64,000 bases of DNA from Actinoplanes utahensis (GTDB lineage: Bacteria > Actinomycetota > Actinomycetes > Mycobacteriales > Micromonosporaceae), in contig NZ_BOMZ01000018.1 in NCBI RefSeq assembly GCF_016862455.1, positions 1 to 64,000 on the forward strand. The letters are read 5' to 3'. Positions 16,139-24,756 of this stretch are shown here, piece by piece. A program made the translations under genes and the position numbers. The notes below the pieces were generated by a model. The model was not told the DNA's origin, ran no database searches, and saw only the letters and a list, made by a program, of their open reading frames with translations. Positions within the stretch are counted from its first letter, which is position 1; every line of letters begins with the position of its first letter.

Positions 16139-16531
16139 TCAGGAGCGCCCGCCCGGCTTCCGCTGCCCGATGACCTCCTGAAGCCTGGCGACCACGGCCT
16201 TCGGGGTGAGCGGCTTGGTGACGTAACCGTCGGCGCCCGCCTCCAGGCCGGCGTCGACGTCGTAGGCGTGGCCGTTGCCGGAGACCATCAGGATCGCCAT
16301 GTCACGGATCTCCGGGTTCGTCCGGGCCAGCTGGCACAGCTCCATGCCGTTCATGGCCGGCATCCGCACGTCGGTGATCATCCCGATCGGCTTCGCGACG
16401 GTGAGGATGCGGGCGGCGGTGTTGCCGTCCTTGGCGCCGAGCGCCCGGTAGCCGGCCGCCTCCAGCGAGACGGTGAGCATGTCACGCACGTCGTTGTCGT
16501 CGTCAGCGATCAGGATCAGGTTCTGGTTCAT
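16139..16531 (-). CDS. Single-domain response regulator
   Basis: A 130-residue receiver domain without output domain. The acidic pocket is D10-D12, the phosphoacceptor Asp is D54 (ITDVRMP), S84 is in LMVSGNG and K106 in YVTKPLTP, so phosphorylation should work. AAGGGA lies before ATG 16531. It is downstream of the pilus operon on the same strand but separated by a strong hairpin, so it is probably transcribed separately. CheY-like proteins near pilus genes may steer pilus activity; the partner kinase is not in the window. Confidence 0.88.
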   Translation of the reverse strand: MNQNLILIADDDNDVRDMLTVSLEAAGYRALGAKDGNTAARILTVAKPIGMITDVRMPAMNGMELCQLARTNPEIRDMAILMVSGNGHAYDVDAGLEAGADGYVTKPLTPKAVVARLQEVIGQRKPGGRS

Positions 16532-16626
16532 GGGGGTTCCCTTCTCGTGGACGTCCTGACGATCGGCGGGGACGGCGGGGCCATCAGTGCCGTCCGGTTG
16601 CTGTCCGGTTGCGCTGGAGAACCGAG

Positions 16627-16657
16627 AAGCCCCCGCTCCGAACGGAGCAGGGGCTTT
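16627..16657 (-). terminator. Terminator at the end of the pilus operon
   Basis: Arms of 14-15 bases (AAGCCCCCGCTCCG against CGGAGCAGGGGCTTT) form an almost perfect stem with an AA loop between pilO and the response regulator gene. Confidence 0.75.
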
Positions 16658-16658
16658 C

Positions 16659-16721
16659 GGGGTACGGGTCACGAGCCGAGGGGTACGGGTCACGAGCCGA
16701 GGGGTACGGGTCACGAGCCGA
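16659..16721. repeat. 21-bp tandem repeat (three copies) across the pilO stop
   Basis: Three exact copies of a 21-base unit (16659-16679, 16680-16700, 16701-16721). The copy at 16701-16721 contains the last codons and stop of pilO; the other two repeat that sequence in the 3' untranslated region, each with its own in-frame-like TGA. Confidence 0.85.
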
Positions 16722-17292
16722 CGGTCATGGTCTCGGTCGAGGTGATGAAGGCGGTGAGGGACAGCGACAGGTCCCAGCCGGCGTCGCCGGTGGCGAGCCG
16801 CGCGTTCTCGATCAGGACGGCCCGGGGCTGCACGGTCTGCAGGTGTTTCAGGAAGCGGGTGATGTTCTCGACCTTGCCCTCGACGTTCAGGGTCATCGGC
16901 AGTTCGGTGACGGTCGGCACGGTCTCGGAGACCTGCGGCGCCGAGGCGCCGTACCCGCTGACCTCGACCTGGTACGTGGCGCCGAGGGTCTGCAGCTGCT
17001 TGAGGAACTCCGGGATCTTGTTGGTCGTCGTCCCGTACGGCAGAGCCTTCTGCGCACTGACCAGGGCGGCCTTGTAGGAGGCCACCTTCTTCTGGTCCGC
17101 CTTGAGCTCAGCCAGCTTCTTGCGTTCGGTGGCCAGTTGGACCTCGGTGTCGGCGATGTCCGAGTTGACGGTGTCGCGGGCGGTGTGCTGCGGCTTGATC
17201 ACCATGAACCAGCCGCCCAGCACGAACACGATCACCAGGGCCAGGCCGCCGAAGAGCCAGAGCTGGTCGATCCGGCGTGCGTTCCTCATCAC
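16711..17292 (-). CDS. pilO: Type IV pilus inner-membrane alignment protein PilO
   Basis: Membrane platform component, 193 residues. One N-terminal membrane helix (LWLFGGLALVIVFVLGGWFMVI, about 12-33) is followed by a coiled-coil (TEVQLATERKKLAELKADQKK) and a ferredoxin-like periplasmic-type domain (MTLNVEGKVENITRFLKHLQTV), as in the PilO family. It should dimerise with PilN and bind PilM at the cytoplasmic face. It starts in an ATGA overlap with pilN. Confidence 0.85.
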   Translation of the reverse strand: MMRNARRIDQLWLFGGLALVIVFVLGGWFMVIKPQHTARDTVNSDIADTEVQLATERKKLAELKADQKKVASYKAALVSAQKALPYGTTTNKIPEFLKQLQTLGATYQVEVSGYGASAPQVSETVPTVTELPMTLNVEGKVENITRFLKHLQTVQPRAVLIENARLATGDAGWDLSLSLTAFITSTETMTVGS

Positions 17293-17975
17293 TTGCCTCC
17301 GCTCGGGCAGCTCTTGGCGAAGCGCCCGCAGAGCGCCTTGTCGGTGATCGTGACGGAGAGGGTGAACGAGACGCCGTCGGCCTCGGTGGTCACGCTCGTC
17401 ACGAACGGGTTCGCGAGGTCCTCCAGTTCGCCCAGCTCGTTGACGAAGTCCGCGACGACCTTCTTGTTCTCGGCGGAACCGGTGAGGGTCAGCTCGCCGA
17501 TCTTGCTGGTGTCGGTGGTCTCGGCGCCCGTCTCGATGAGCGAGGCGCTCATCTCGGAGAGGGACACCCTGGTGTCGGTGGCGCGGTCGCCGAGCAGGTT
17601 GATCAGGTTGGTCCAGGAGAGGTCCTTGGCGAGGACCGAGGTCAGCTCGGCGCTCAGCGCCTCGTCGCCGTCCTGGTACTGGACCAGCGCCTTCAGCTCC
17701 TTGGTCTTCTGCGCGGCGCGGATGTCGGTGAGCGTCGCGAACGTCTCGTTGTACGTCTCCTCGGCGTCCTGCTTGGCGACCGTCGCCTGCCAGTACCAGG
17801 CGCCGAGCGCGCCCAGCGTGGCGACCAGCAGGAACACGATCAACGAGCGGGTCCGCACGGCCCGCCGGCCGTCCCGGATCTCCGGGGGCAGCAGGTCGGC
17901 GCGGATGGTGAGGATCCGGGCCGCCTGTTGCGGCGACACCGAGGGATCCACGGGCATCAGGGCGGTGGTGGTCAT
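17289..17975 (-). CDS. pilN: Type IV pilus assembly protein PilN
   Basis: Inner-membrane partner of PilO, 228 residues. The N-terminal cytoplasmic segment (RILTIRADLLPPEIRDGRR) takes the place of the PilM-binding INLLP-type motif. A membrane helix (LIVFLLVATLGALGAWYWQA, near 45-65), a coiled-coil and a C-terminal alpha-beta domain follow. Two Cys residues occur near the C terminus. The start shares a base with the pilM stop (TGATG). Confidence 0.85.
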   Translation of the reverse strand: MTTTALMPVDPSVSPQQAARILTIRADLLPPEIRDGRRAVRTRSLIVFLLVATLGALGAWYWQATVAKQDAEETYNETFATLTDIRAAQKTKELKALVQYQDGDEALSAELTSVLAKDLSWTNLINLLGDRATDTRVSLSEMSASLIETGAETTDTSKIGELTLTGSAENKKVVADFVNELGELEDLANPFVTSVTTEADGVSFTLSVTITDKALCGRFAKSCPSGGK

Positions 17976-18997
17976 CAGGCCGCTCCGAGGGTGAGGCCGA
18001 TCGACACCGCGGCCGATGGCACGAAACTGTCGAAACCGCGTTCCCGGGCCTTGCGGGTGTCGCGGAGACGGGCGGCGCTGTCGGCGTACATCACCGCGAC
18101 GCCGAGCTGCTCCTGCAGGTGCTCGGCGAGGCCGGGCATGAGAGCGCTGCCGCCGCACAGCGAGATCCGGGTGACCTGCTTCTGCCGCTCGCCGGAGGCC
18201 AGGTAGGTGAACGAGCTGCGCAGCTCGCTGGCGAGCGGGCGGACCGCGTCGACCAGGGCCGCCACGGTGTCCGGGTTGCCGTCGCCGTGCAGGCCGTACC
18301 GGCACTTCAGCGCCTCGGCCTCGATGGCCGGCAGGCCCAGCCGGGTGGCGATGTTCTCGGTGATCTCGGTGCCGCCGCGGGGCAGGGTACGCACGAACAG
18401 CGGCTCGCCGTCCGCGTGCACCACCACGCTGGTGATGTTGGCGCCGATGTCGACGATCGCCTCGACCTGGGCGTCCAGCCGGGAGGCGGCACGCAGCATG
18501 GCGAACGAGGCGAGGTCGACGCCGGAGACCTTGAGGCCGGCCTTCTCGACGGCCTGAACCAGGGTGAGGACCGCTTCCTTGGGCATGGCGATCAGCAGGC
18601 CGCGGACGGTCGGGCTGTCACCGGGCTGCTCGAGCGGGTAGAAGTCCAGCAGCGAGCGTTCGACCGCGAGCGGGAGCTGCTCCTTGACCTGGAACGGCAG
18701 GGCCTGGCGCATCTGGCTGGCCGGCAGGTTGGCGATCGACGTCTCGCGGACCACCAGCTGCGGGTTGGTGACCGCCAGGCGGACCCGCTTGGTGCCGAAC
18801 TTGCTGGCCGTCCAGAGCTGCTTGAGGGCGGCGGTGACGGCGCCCGGGTGCTGCACCACGCCGGCGACCACGGTGCCCGCCTCGAGCGGGAACTGGCCGA
18901 AGTTGATCAGTGTGTAGTCGTCCTTGTTGCGCCGGACCTCGACCGCCCGGATGGAGGACGAGCCGATGTCGAGCCCGATCGGCGGTGAGCCAGCCAT
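17975..18997 (-). CDS. pilM: Type IV pilus actin-like ATPase PilM
   Basis: Cytoplasmic actin-fold protein that links the PilNO complex to the motor, 340 residues. The N-terminal phosphate-1 motif is GLDIGSSSIRAVEV, and the mid-protein VDIGANITSVVVH and C-terminal LCGGSALMPGL complete the actin/FtsA-like nucleotide site. AGGAAGGA precedes ATG 18997. A gap of 74 bases separates it from the prepilin peptidase gene. Confidence 0.9.
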   Translation of the reverse strand: MAGSPPIGLDIGSSSIRAVEVRRNKDDYTLINFGQFPLEAGTVVAGVVQHPGAVTAALKQLWTASKFGTKRVRLAVTNPQLVVRETSIANLPASQMRQALPFQVKEQLPLAVERSLLDFYPLEQPGDSPTVRGLLIAMPKEAVLTLVQAVEKAGLKVSGVDLASFAMLRAASRLDAQVEAIVDIGANITSVVVHADGEPLFVRTLPRGGTEITENIATRLGLPAIEAEALKCRYGLHGDGNPDTVAALVDAVRPLASELRSSFTYLASGERQKQVTRISLCGGSALMPGLAEHLQEQLGVAVMYADSAARLRDTRKARERGFDSFVPSAAVSIGLTLGAA

Positions 18998-19071
18998 CGG
19001 TTTCCTTCCTCTACGAGTGTGCCCGCGCAGGCGGGATCCGCCTGTTCTTGATCGGTAGTTGACGTCGGCGC

Positions 19072-19854
19072 TTAAGTGGCGGGAAGTAGCAAGTTGGTGT
19101 ACCAGTCGGCGAGCGGCGCGGCGGCGAAGACCGCCAGGAAGGCGCCGGCCAGCATGTACGGGCCGAACGGAATCCGGCTCTTGCGGCTCGCCGGCTTCGA
19201 CGCCAGGAGAGCGCCGCCGACCAGACCGCCGAGCAGGAATCCGGCGAAGGCGCCGACCGCGACCGCGCTCCAGCCGAGCCAGCCGAGGTAGAAGCCGAGC
19301 AGCGGGGCCAGCTTCACGTCTCCGCCGCCCATGCCCCAGACGGCGAGCACCCGGTAGAGCACGTAGAGGACGACGGCGGCGGTCAGGCCGCGGAGCAGGT
19401 CGGCCGGGTCGCCGGCGGTCAGCGAGACCGGGACGAGCAGGGCGGCCGCGACGCCGTACGAGGGAAGCACGATCTTGTCGGGAAGCCGCATCACGTCCAG
19501 GTCGATCATCGCCAGGGCGATCGCGATCGCGGCCAGGTAGAGGTAGGCCGGCAGTTCCCAGGACCAGCCGAAGCGGGCCGCGACGGCCGCGAAGAGGATC
19601 GCGGTGCCGGCCTCGACCAACGGGTAGCGGGCGCTGATCCGGGTGCCGCAGTCGGCGCACCGGCCGCGCAGCATCAGCCAGCCGAGCACCGGCACGTTGT
19701 GCCGGGCCCGGACCGGGTTGCCGCACTCCGGGCAGTGCGAACCGGGTGCGACCAGCGACTCGTCGCGGGGCACCCGGTGGATCACGACGTTCAGGAAGGA
19801 GCCGATGGCGAGCCCGAGGAGGGCCACGATGCCGATCAGCAGGGCTTCGGGCAC
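19072..19854 (-). CDS. pilD: Prepilin leader peptidase/N-methyltransferase
   Basis: Polytopic membrane protease (A24 family) that cuts prepilins after Gly and methylates the new N terminus, 260 residues. It has the full-length bifunctional form: N-terminal GSFLNVVIHRVPR, a zinc-type cysteine domain (CPECG and CADCG near 41-70), then the catalytic aspartates in IDLDVMRLPD and GMGGGDVKLAP. About eight membrane segments are visible. It lies just after the pilin gene. Confidence 0.92.
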   Translation of the reverse strand: MPEALLIGIVALLGLAIGSFLNVVIHRVPRDESLVAPGSHCPECGNPVRARHNVPVLGWLMLRGRCADCGTRISARYPLVEAGTAILFAAVAARFGWSWELPAYLYLAAIAIALAMIDLDVMRLPDKIVLPSYGVAAALLVPVSLTAGDPADLLRGLTAAVVLYVLYRVLAVWGMGGGDVKLAPLLGFYLGWLGWSAVAVGAFAGFLLGGLVGGALLASKPASRKSRIPFGPYMLAGAFLAVFAAAPLADWYTNLLLPAT

Positions 19855-19889
19855 GGTGGGCTCCTCCTCGGGTTCGTCAGGGGATGGGT

Positions 19890-19919
19890 TCGGGTGGCGC
19901 CGGGAGCGGCGCCACCCGA
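19890..19919 (-). promoter_or_regulatory. Stem-loop directly after the pilin gene
   Basis: A perfect 12-bp stem (TCGGGTGGCGCC and complement) with a 6-base loop lies 10 bases after the pilin stop, with no T-run on the transcribed side. In pilus operons such a hairpin can stabilise the abundant pilin message or attenuate read-through into pilD. Confidence 0.55.
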
Positions 19920-19929
19920 GAGCCGTATG

Positions 19930-20424
19930 TCAGACCGCGCAGTTGTCGACCTTCACACCGGCCGCGGCCTCCTTGACCGAGCCGCCGGCCTTGCTGTCGT
20001 ACAGGTAGACCTTGCCGCTGCCACCGGAGTTGGTCGCGCAGATCTTGTAGGTGCCGAGGTCCGCGCCGGTGCCGGGAACGTAGGTGAGCTCGGTCTTGTC
20101 GGACAGGGTGATCACCTTGGCGTCCGCGGCGGTCGACATCTTCAGCGACGGCTTGTTGCCGTCCGCGTTGTCCTCGGTCAGCTTGGTGGTCGGGTACTTG
20201 TTGCCGTTCTCGGTGTAGAACTGCTCGATGGCGCTGATGGCGCCGCGCACGTCCGACTGAGCCGACTTGTCGGCAGCACCCTGCCGGTAGTTCAGGTACA
20301 CCGGCACAGCGATCGCGACCAGGACGCCGATGATGACGACCACGACCAGAAGCTCGATCAGGGTGAAGCCCTCGTCGTTCTTCTTGCCGGCGCGGAGTCG
20401 GGCGATGATGTCCTGCATACGCAT
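19930..20424 (-). CDS. pilA: Type IV major pilin
   Basis: Structural pilin, 164 residues. The class III leader ends KKNDEG and is followed by FTLIELLVVVVIIGVLVAIAV, so cleavage is after Gly19 and mature Glu+5 is present. The C-terminal two thirds are a short, Thr/Lys-rich globular domain with two Cys residues (KICATN near 134 and DNCAV at the end), a likely disulfide. The ATG at 20424 is chosen because GGAGG is eight bases upstream; ATG 20418 is also possible. It is the only pilin seen in the cluster. Confidence 0.93.
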   Translation of the reverse strand: MRMQDIIARLRAGKKNDEGFTLIELLVVVVIIGVLVAIAVPVYLNYRQGAADKSAQSDVRGAISAIEQFYTENGNKYPTTKLTEDNADGNKPSLKMSTAADAKVITLSDKTELTYVPGTGADLGTYKICATNSGGSGKVYLYDSKAGGSVKEAAAGVKVDNCAV

Positions 20425-20545
20425 TCGGGTTGCCTCCATGGGCATAGGGGTGGTGCGGGGATGGGTGACCGGGCTCGGGCGCCCGGGTGGTGCTACGGCC
20501 GTCGGGAGTCGGCCGGGAAGGGTGGCGGTGCGTCGTCGCGGACCG

Positions 20546-21775
20546 TCAGCCCTGGATGTTCTGGTAGATCGTGAACATCGGCAGGTAAAGGCAGATGACC
20601 ATGCCGCCGACCACGGTGCCCATGACGAGCACCATGATGGGTTCGATCGAGGCGGTCAGTGACTCGGCGGCTTCGTCGACCTCCCGGTCGTAGAAGTCGG
20701 CAACCTTGTCGAGCATCTGACTGATCTGACCGCTTTCCTCGCCCACTTCGATCATCTGAGTGACCATCGCGGGGAAGATCGGGTGGTTACGGAGTGCCGA
20801 GGACATCGGGTTGCCGTCCCGGACCGTCGCCTGGACGTCCTTCATGGCGGCGTTGATGACCTCGTTGCCGGTGGTCTCGCCGACCACGGAGAGCGCCTGC
20901 ATGACCGGAACGCCGACGTTCAGGAGCAGGCCGAGGTTGCGGGAGAACCGGCTCATGGCGAGCTTGCGGAGCAGCGGACCGAAGACCGGCAGACCGATCT
21001 TGATCTTGTCGACCCGGAGCCGGAACTGCTCACTGACGCGTATCTGCCGTTTGTAGAGCACGCTGACGGTGACGCTGACGCCGATCACCAGCGGCCCGAT
21101 CCAGCCCATGTTGTGGCTGGTGGTGACCAGGAACTGGGTGATCGCCGGCAGTTCGCCGCCGAGACTTTTGAACATCGCCTCGAAGATCGGGACGATGTAG
21201 ATCAGGACACCGGCGATCATGACGAAGGTGAAGCCCAGCACGATCGCCGGATAGGTGAGCGCGCCCTTGATCTTGCCGCGGAGCGCGGTGTCCTTCTCCA
21301 GGCTCTCGGAGATCTGCTCCAGGGCCTGGTCGATCATGCCGCCGGTCTCACCGGCCCGGATCATGGCGATCATCAGGCGCGGGAAGACCCGGTCGTGCTT
21401 GGCCATCGACGCCGAGAGCCCGCCACCGCCGGCCACGTCGGTGCGCACCTCGGCGATCGCCTTCTTCAGCGGCGCCGAGGAGGTCTGCTCCTCCAGGATC
21501 GACAGCGACCGCAGCAGCGACATGCCGGAAGCGGTCATCGTGGCGAACTGCCGTGCGAAGACGGCCAGGTCCTTCAGCTTGACACGGTTCCCCAGCCCGG
21601 GGATCTTGATGTCGCGCTGGAGGCCCTGCCCGGACTCGATGACGCCGAGCGGCACCGAGCCCTGGGTCCGCAGCATGTGGGTGGCGGCGGCCTCGTTGGG
21701 GGCCTCGATGGTCCCCTTGGTCTTCTTGCCCGTGGCGTCGAGCGCCTCGTAGTGGAAGGTCTTGGTGGTGGCCAT
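20546..21775 (-). CDS. pilC: Type IV pilus inner-membrane platform protein PilC
   Basis: Polytopic platform protein of the GspF/PilC family that transmits motor movement to the pilus, 409 residues. Two repeated GspF domains are seen: residues 65-190 (FARQFATMTASGMSLLRSLSILEEQ) and 270-390 (FSRNLGLLLNVGVPVMQALSVVGE, GEESGQISQML). Three membrane stretches occur. The ATG is four bases after the pilT stop, so the two are probably co-translated. Confidence 0.92.
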   Translation of the reverse strand: MATTKTFHYEALDATGKKTKGTIEAPNEAAATHMLRTQGSVPLGVIESGQGLQRDIKIPGLGNRVKLKDLAVFARQFATMTASGMSLLRSLSILEEQTSSAPLKKAIAEVRTDVAGGGGLSASMAKHDRVFPRLMIAMIRAGETGGMIDQALEQISESLEKDTALRGKIKGALTYPAIVLGFTFVMIAGVLIYIVPIFEAMFKSLGGELPAITQFLVTTSHNMGWIGPLVIGVSVTVSVLYKRQIRVSEQFRLRVDKIKIGLPVFGPLLRKLAMSRFSRNLGLLLNVGVPVMQALSVVGETTGNEVINAAMKDVQATVRDGNPMSSALRNHPIFPAMVTQMIEVGEESGQISQMLDKVADFYDREVDEAAESLTASIEPIMVLVMGTVVGGMVICLYLPMFTIYQNIQG

Positions 21776-21779
21776 CGGA

Positions 21780-22901
21780 TCACACCCGGCCAACGAGGCG
21801 CTTGAGTTCCTCGGCCGAGTGGCAGATCTCCAGCGCGGTCGCCATGTCGACCTTGCCGTCCCGGATCTTCTCGGCCAGGTGCTGGTCGAAGGCGAGCATG
21901 CCCTCGCTGCCGCCGGCCTGCATGAAGGACGGGATCTGGTGGGTCTTGCCCTCCCGGATGAGGCTGCGGATCGCCGGGGTGCAGGTGAGGATCTCGCAGA
22001 TCACCGCACGCCCCTTTCCGTCGGCTGTCGGAGCCAGCGCCTGCGTGATCACGCCCTGCAGGCTGGCGGCCAGCTGGGCGCGGATCTGCAGCTGCTGGTG
22101 CGGCGGGAAGATGTCGATGACCCGGTCGATGGTCTGGGTGGCGCTCTGCGTGTGCAGGGTCGCCATCACCAGGTGACCGGTCTCGGCCGCGGTCAGCGCC
22201 GTGGCCGTGGTCTCCAGGTCCCGCAGCTCGCCGACCAGGATGATGTCCGGGTCCTGCCGCAGCGCGTGCTTGAGCGCCGTGGCGAAGGTCCCGGTGTCCG
22301 AGCCGACCTCACGCTGGTTCACCACGCAGCGCTTGTGCGGGTGGAGGAACTCGATCGGGTCCTCGATGGTGATGATGTGGTCGGCGCGGCTGCGGTTGGC
22401 CAGGTCGAGCAGGGACGCGAGGGTGGTGGTCTTGCCGGAGCCGGTCGGGCCGGTCACCAGCACCAGACCACGCGGCAGGTGGGCGAAACGGGACACCGAC
22501 TCCGGCATGCCCAGCTCGTCCAGCGGCTTGATCTTGTGCGGGATCGACCGGAAGACCGCCCCGCACGAGGTGCGCTGCCGGTAGAGGTTCCCGCGGAACC
22601 GGGAGACGCCGACGATGCTGTGCGCGAAGTCCATCTCCTGCTCGACGAGGAACGTCTCCCACTGCGCGGGGGTGACGGCCGCGCGGGCCAGCAGCTCGGT
22701 GTCGGAGGTGTTCAGCTTGCCGTAACCGGGCACCGGCCGCAGCGCGCCGTGCACCCGCATCATCGGCGGGGAGCCGACCGTCAGGTGCAGGTCGGAGCCG
22801 CCCGACTCGACCAGGGTCACCAGCAGCTGGTCGAGCACGTCCAGATCGTCCGCGGTACCGGCGGAGCCCGCCTCGCGTACGTCGTGCTGGAGCGTGTCCA
22901 T
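21780..22901 (-). CDS. pilT: Type IV pilus retraction ATPase PilT
   Basis: Hexameric motor that disassembles the pilus and drives twitching, 373 residues. It has an N-terminal PAS-like domain (SDLHLTVGSPPMMRVHG), Walker A GPTGSGKTTT, the Asp box (ITIEDPIEF), Walker B (ILVGELRDLETTATALTAAETGHLV) and the PilT-type HTQSA and IDIFPPHQQ motifs. The start is ATG 22901 with GGGGAGA upstream. Compared with PilB it lacks the N-terminal MshEN domain and zinc motif. Confidence 0.93.
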   Translation of the reverse strand: MDTLQHDVREAGSAGTADDLDVLDQLLVTLVESGGSDLHLTVGSPPMMRVHGALRPVPGYGKLNTSDTELLARAAVTPAQWETFLVEQEMDFAHSIVGVSRFRGNLYRQRTSCGAVFRSIPHKIKPLDELGMPESVSRFAHLPRGLVLVTGPTGSGKTTTLASLLDLANRSRADHIITIEDPIEFLHPHKRCVVNQREVGSDTGTFATALKHALRQDPDIILVGELRDLETTATALTAAETGHLVMATLHTQSATQTIDRVIDIFPPHQQLQIRAQLAASLQGVITQALAPTADGKGRAVICEILTCTPAIRSLIREGKTHQIPSFMQAGGSEGMLAFDQHLAEKIRDGKVDMATALEICHSAEELKRLVGRV

Positions 22902-23010
22902 CTGCTCTCCCCGGCTTTTCGGTGTGTTTCTCTCCGACGCTTGTTGATTCGGCATCGCGGGGAACGGATTTAGTAGCGGAACCGGTGCGCTGGTAGCCGT
23001 ACCGGTGCAG

Positions 23011-24678
23011 TCACACCGCGATCCGGGAGACCTCCCGCAGCGAGGTGAGCCCGCCGACGGCTTTGACCAGGCCGTCGGTGCGCAGGTCGTACATCCCCTG
23101 GGCGAGGGCGACCTCGCGGATCTCACCGGCCGAGGCCCGTTTGATCGTCAGCGTCTCGATCTCCGGGCTCACCGGCATCACCTCGTGCACCGCGATCCGG
23201 CCCTTGTAACCGGTGTTCGCGCAGTTACGGCAGCCCACCGGCTTGTAGAGCACGTCCGGGAAGGGCAGGTCCTGCAGCGGCCAGTTGGCGCCGAGGATCT
23301 CCTCCTCGGTCGGGTGGTACGGCTCCTTGCACCAGTCGCAGATCCGCCTGGCCAGCCGCTGGGCGAGCACGCAGTCCAGCGACGAGCCGACCAGGAACGG
23401 CTCGATGCCCATCTCGGTGAGACGGGTGACCGCGCCGGGGGCGTCGTTGGTGTGCAGCGTGGAGAGCAGGAGGTGGCCGGTGAGGGCGGCCTCGACGGCG
23501 ATCTGCGCGGTGTTGCCGTCCCGGATCTCACCGATCAGGACCACATCCGGGTCGGTACGCAGAATCGCCGGCAGAACCGCCGCGAAGGTGAGCCCGGCCT
23601 TCGCGTTGACCTGCACCTGGTTGATGCCGCGCAGCCGGTACTCGACCGGGTCCTCGACCGTGATCACGTTGACCTCCGGCCGACTGATCTTGCCGAGGGT
23701 GGCGTACAGCGTGGTCGACTTGCCGGAACCGGTCGGGCCGGTCACCAGCACCATCCCGTGCGGCTTGCTGAACGAGGCGCTGAACCGCTGCAGGTTGTGC
23801 TCGGTGAAGCCGAGTTTGGCCAGGTCGAGGTCGATGCCGCCGGTGTCCAGGACGCGGAGCACGATCTTCTCGCCCCAGACCGTGGGCAGGGTGGCGGTAC
23901 GCAGGTCGACCGTACGGTCCCGGATCATGGCGGTGATCCGGCCGTTCTGCGGGATCCGCTTCTCGGTGATGTCGACCCCGGACATGATCTTGATGCGGGA
24001 GATCAGCGCCGCCATCACGCCGCGCGGGACCAGGTCCACCTCGTGCAGCACGCCGTCGATCCGGTACCGGACCCGCATGTCGTCCTCGGTCGGCTCCAGG
24101 TGCAGGTCGGAGGCGCGGTTCATGACCGCCTGCTCGATCAGGCTGTTCACGTACCGCACGATCGGGGCGTCGTCGGCGCTGGTGGCCTGCGCCGACATGC
24201 CGGCCTGGTCGGCGCCCGACTCGTCGGCCAGGTCGGCCAGGTCGGCGCCCTCGCGCTGGAGCCGTTCGATGATCCGGCGGACCTCGCCGCGGGCCACCAC
24301 CACCGGCCGGATGGTCATGCCGGTGGCCGCGCGCACGTCGTCCAGCGCCACCACGTCGGCCGGGTCGGTCACCCCGACCACCAGCTCGTCGCCGTTGATG
24401 GCCAGGCCGAGGACCCGGTGCCGGAGCACGACCGGCAGCGGGATCCGTTTCAGGGCGGTCGGATCGGGGGTGAACCCGACCAGGTCCAGGGTGTTGAACC
24501 CGAACGCGGCCGCGGCCGCCTGGGTGAGCTGCTCCTCGGTGACGACCTGGTCGTTGATCAGGACAGCGCGGATCGATCGGCCACTGCGCTGGGCCTCCGC
24601 GGCCGCCCGGTCGACCGCGTCAGCGTCCACGCCGATCTGCTTGAGGGCGTCGAGCAGCGGGCGGAAGGTCTGGTCCAT
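23011..24678 (-). CDS. pilB: Type IV pilus extension ATPase PilB
   Basis: Cytoplasmic motor that polymerises pilin, 555 residues. The N-terminal MshEN-like domain (residues 1-150) precedes the ATPase core: ASDLHLEPTEDDMRVRYRIDG, Walker A GPTGSGKSTT near 315, ITVEDPVEYRLRG and Walker B VVLIGEIRDGNTAQIAVEAALTGH. A tetra-cysteine zinc motif (CDWCKE, CRNCANTGYKGR) occurs near 460-510. MshEN domains can bind cyclic di-GMP in this family, and two EAL/GGDEF proteins are encoded in the window. It is the first gene of the operon. Confidence 0.93.
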   Translation of the reverse strand: MDQTFRPLLDALKQIGVDADAVDRAAAEAQRSGRSIRAVLINDQVVTEEQLTQAAAAAFGFNTLDLVGFTPDPTALKRIPLPVVLRHRVLGLAINGDELVVGVTDPADVVALDDVRAATGMTIRPVVVARGEVRRIIERLQREGADLADLADESGADQAGMSAQATSADDAPIVRYVNSLIEQAVMNRASDLHLEPTEDDMRVRYRIDGVLHEVDLVPRGVMAALISRIKIMSGVDITEKRIPQNGRITAMIRDRTVDLRTATLPTVWGEKIVLRVLDTGGIDLDLAKLGFTEHNLQRFSASFSKPHGMVLVTGPTGSGKSTTLYATLGKISRPEVNVITVEDPVEYRLRGINQVQVNAKAGLTFAAVLPAILRTDPDVVLIGEIRDGNTAQIAVEAALTGHLLLSTLHTNDAPGAVTRLTEMGIEPFLVGSSLDCVLAQRLARRICDWCKEPYHPTEEEILGANWPLQDLPFPDVLYKPVGCRNCANTGYKGRIAVHEVMPVSPEIETLTIKRASAGEIREVALAQGMYDLRTDGLVKAVGGLTSLREVSRIAV

Positions 24679-24717
24679 GGAATCCTCGGCCGGGGGCGGA
24701 AAAGAGATCTCAGTGAT

Positions 24718-24745
24718 CCATCGGACGAATCCGCCCCGATCTGAG
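24718..24745 (-). promoter_or_regulatory. Possible flagellar-sigma-like promoter of pilB
   Basis: On the minus strand CTCA (24745-24742) and TCCGATGG (24725-24718) are 16 bases apart, some 40 bases before the pilB ATG. This partly matches a FliA-type layout (a -35 box, N15-16, GCCGATAA). The match is weak and only suggestive. Confidence 0.25.
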
Positions 24746-24756
24746 CCAGGGGAAGA

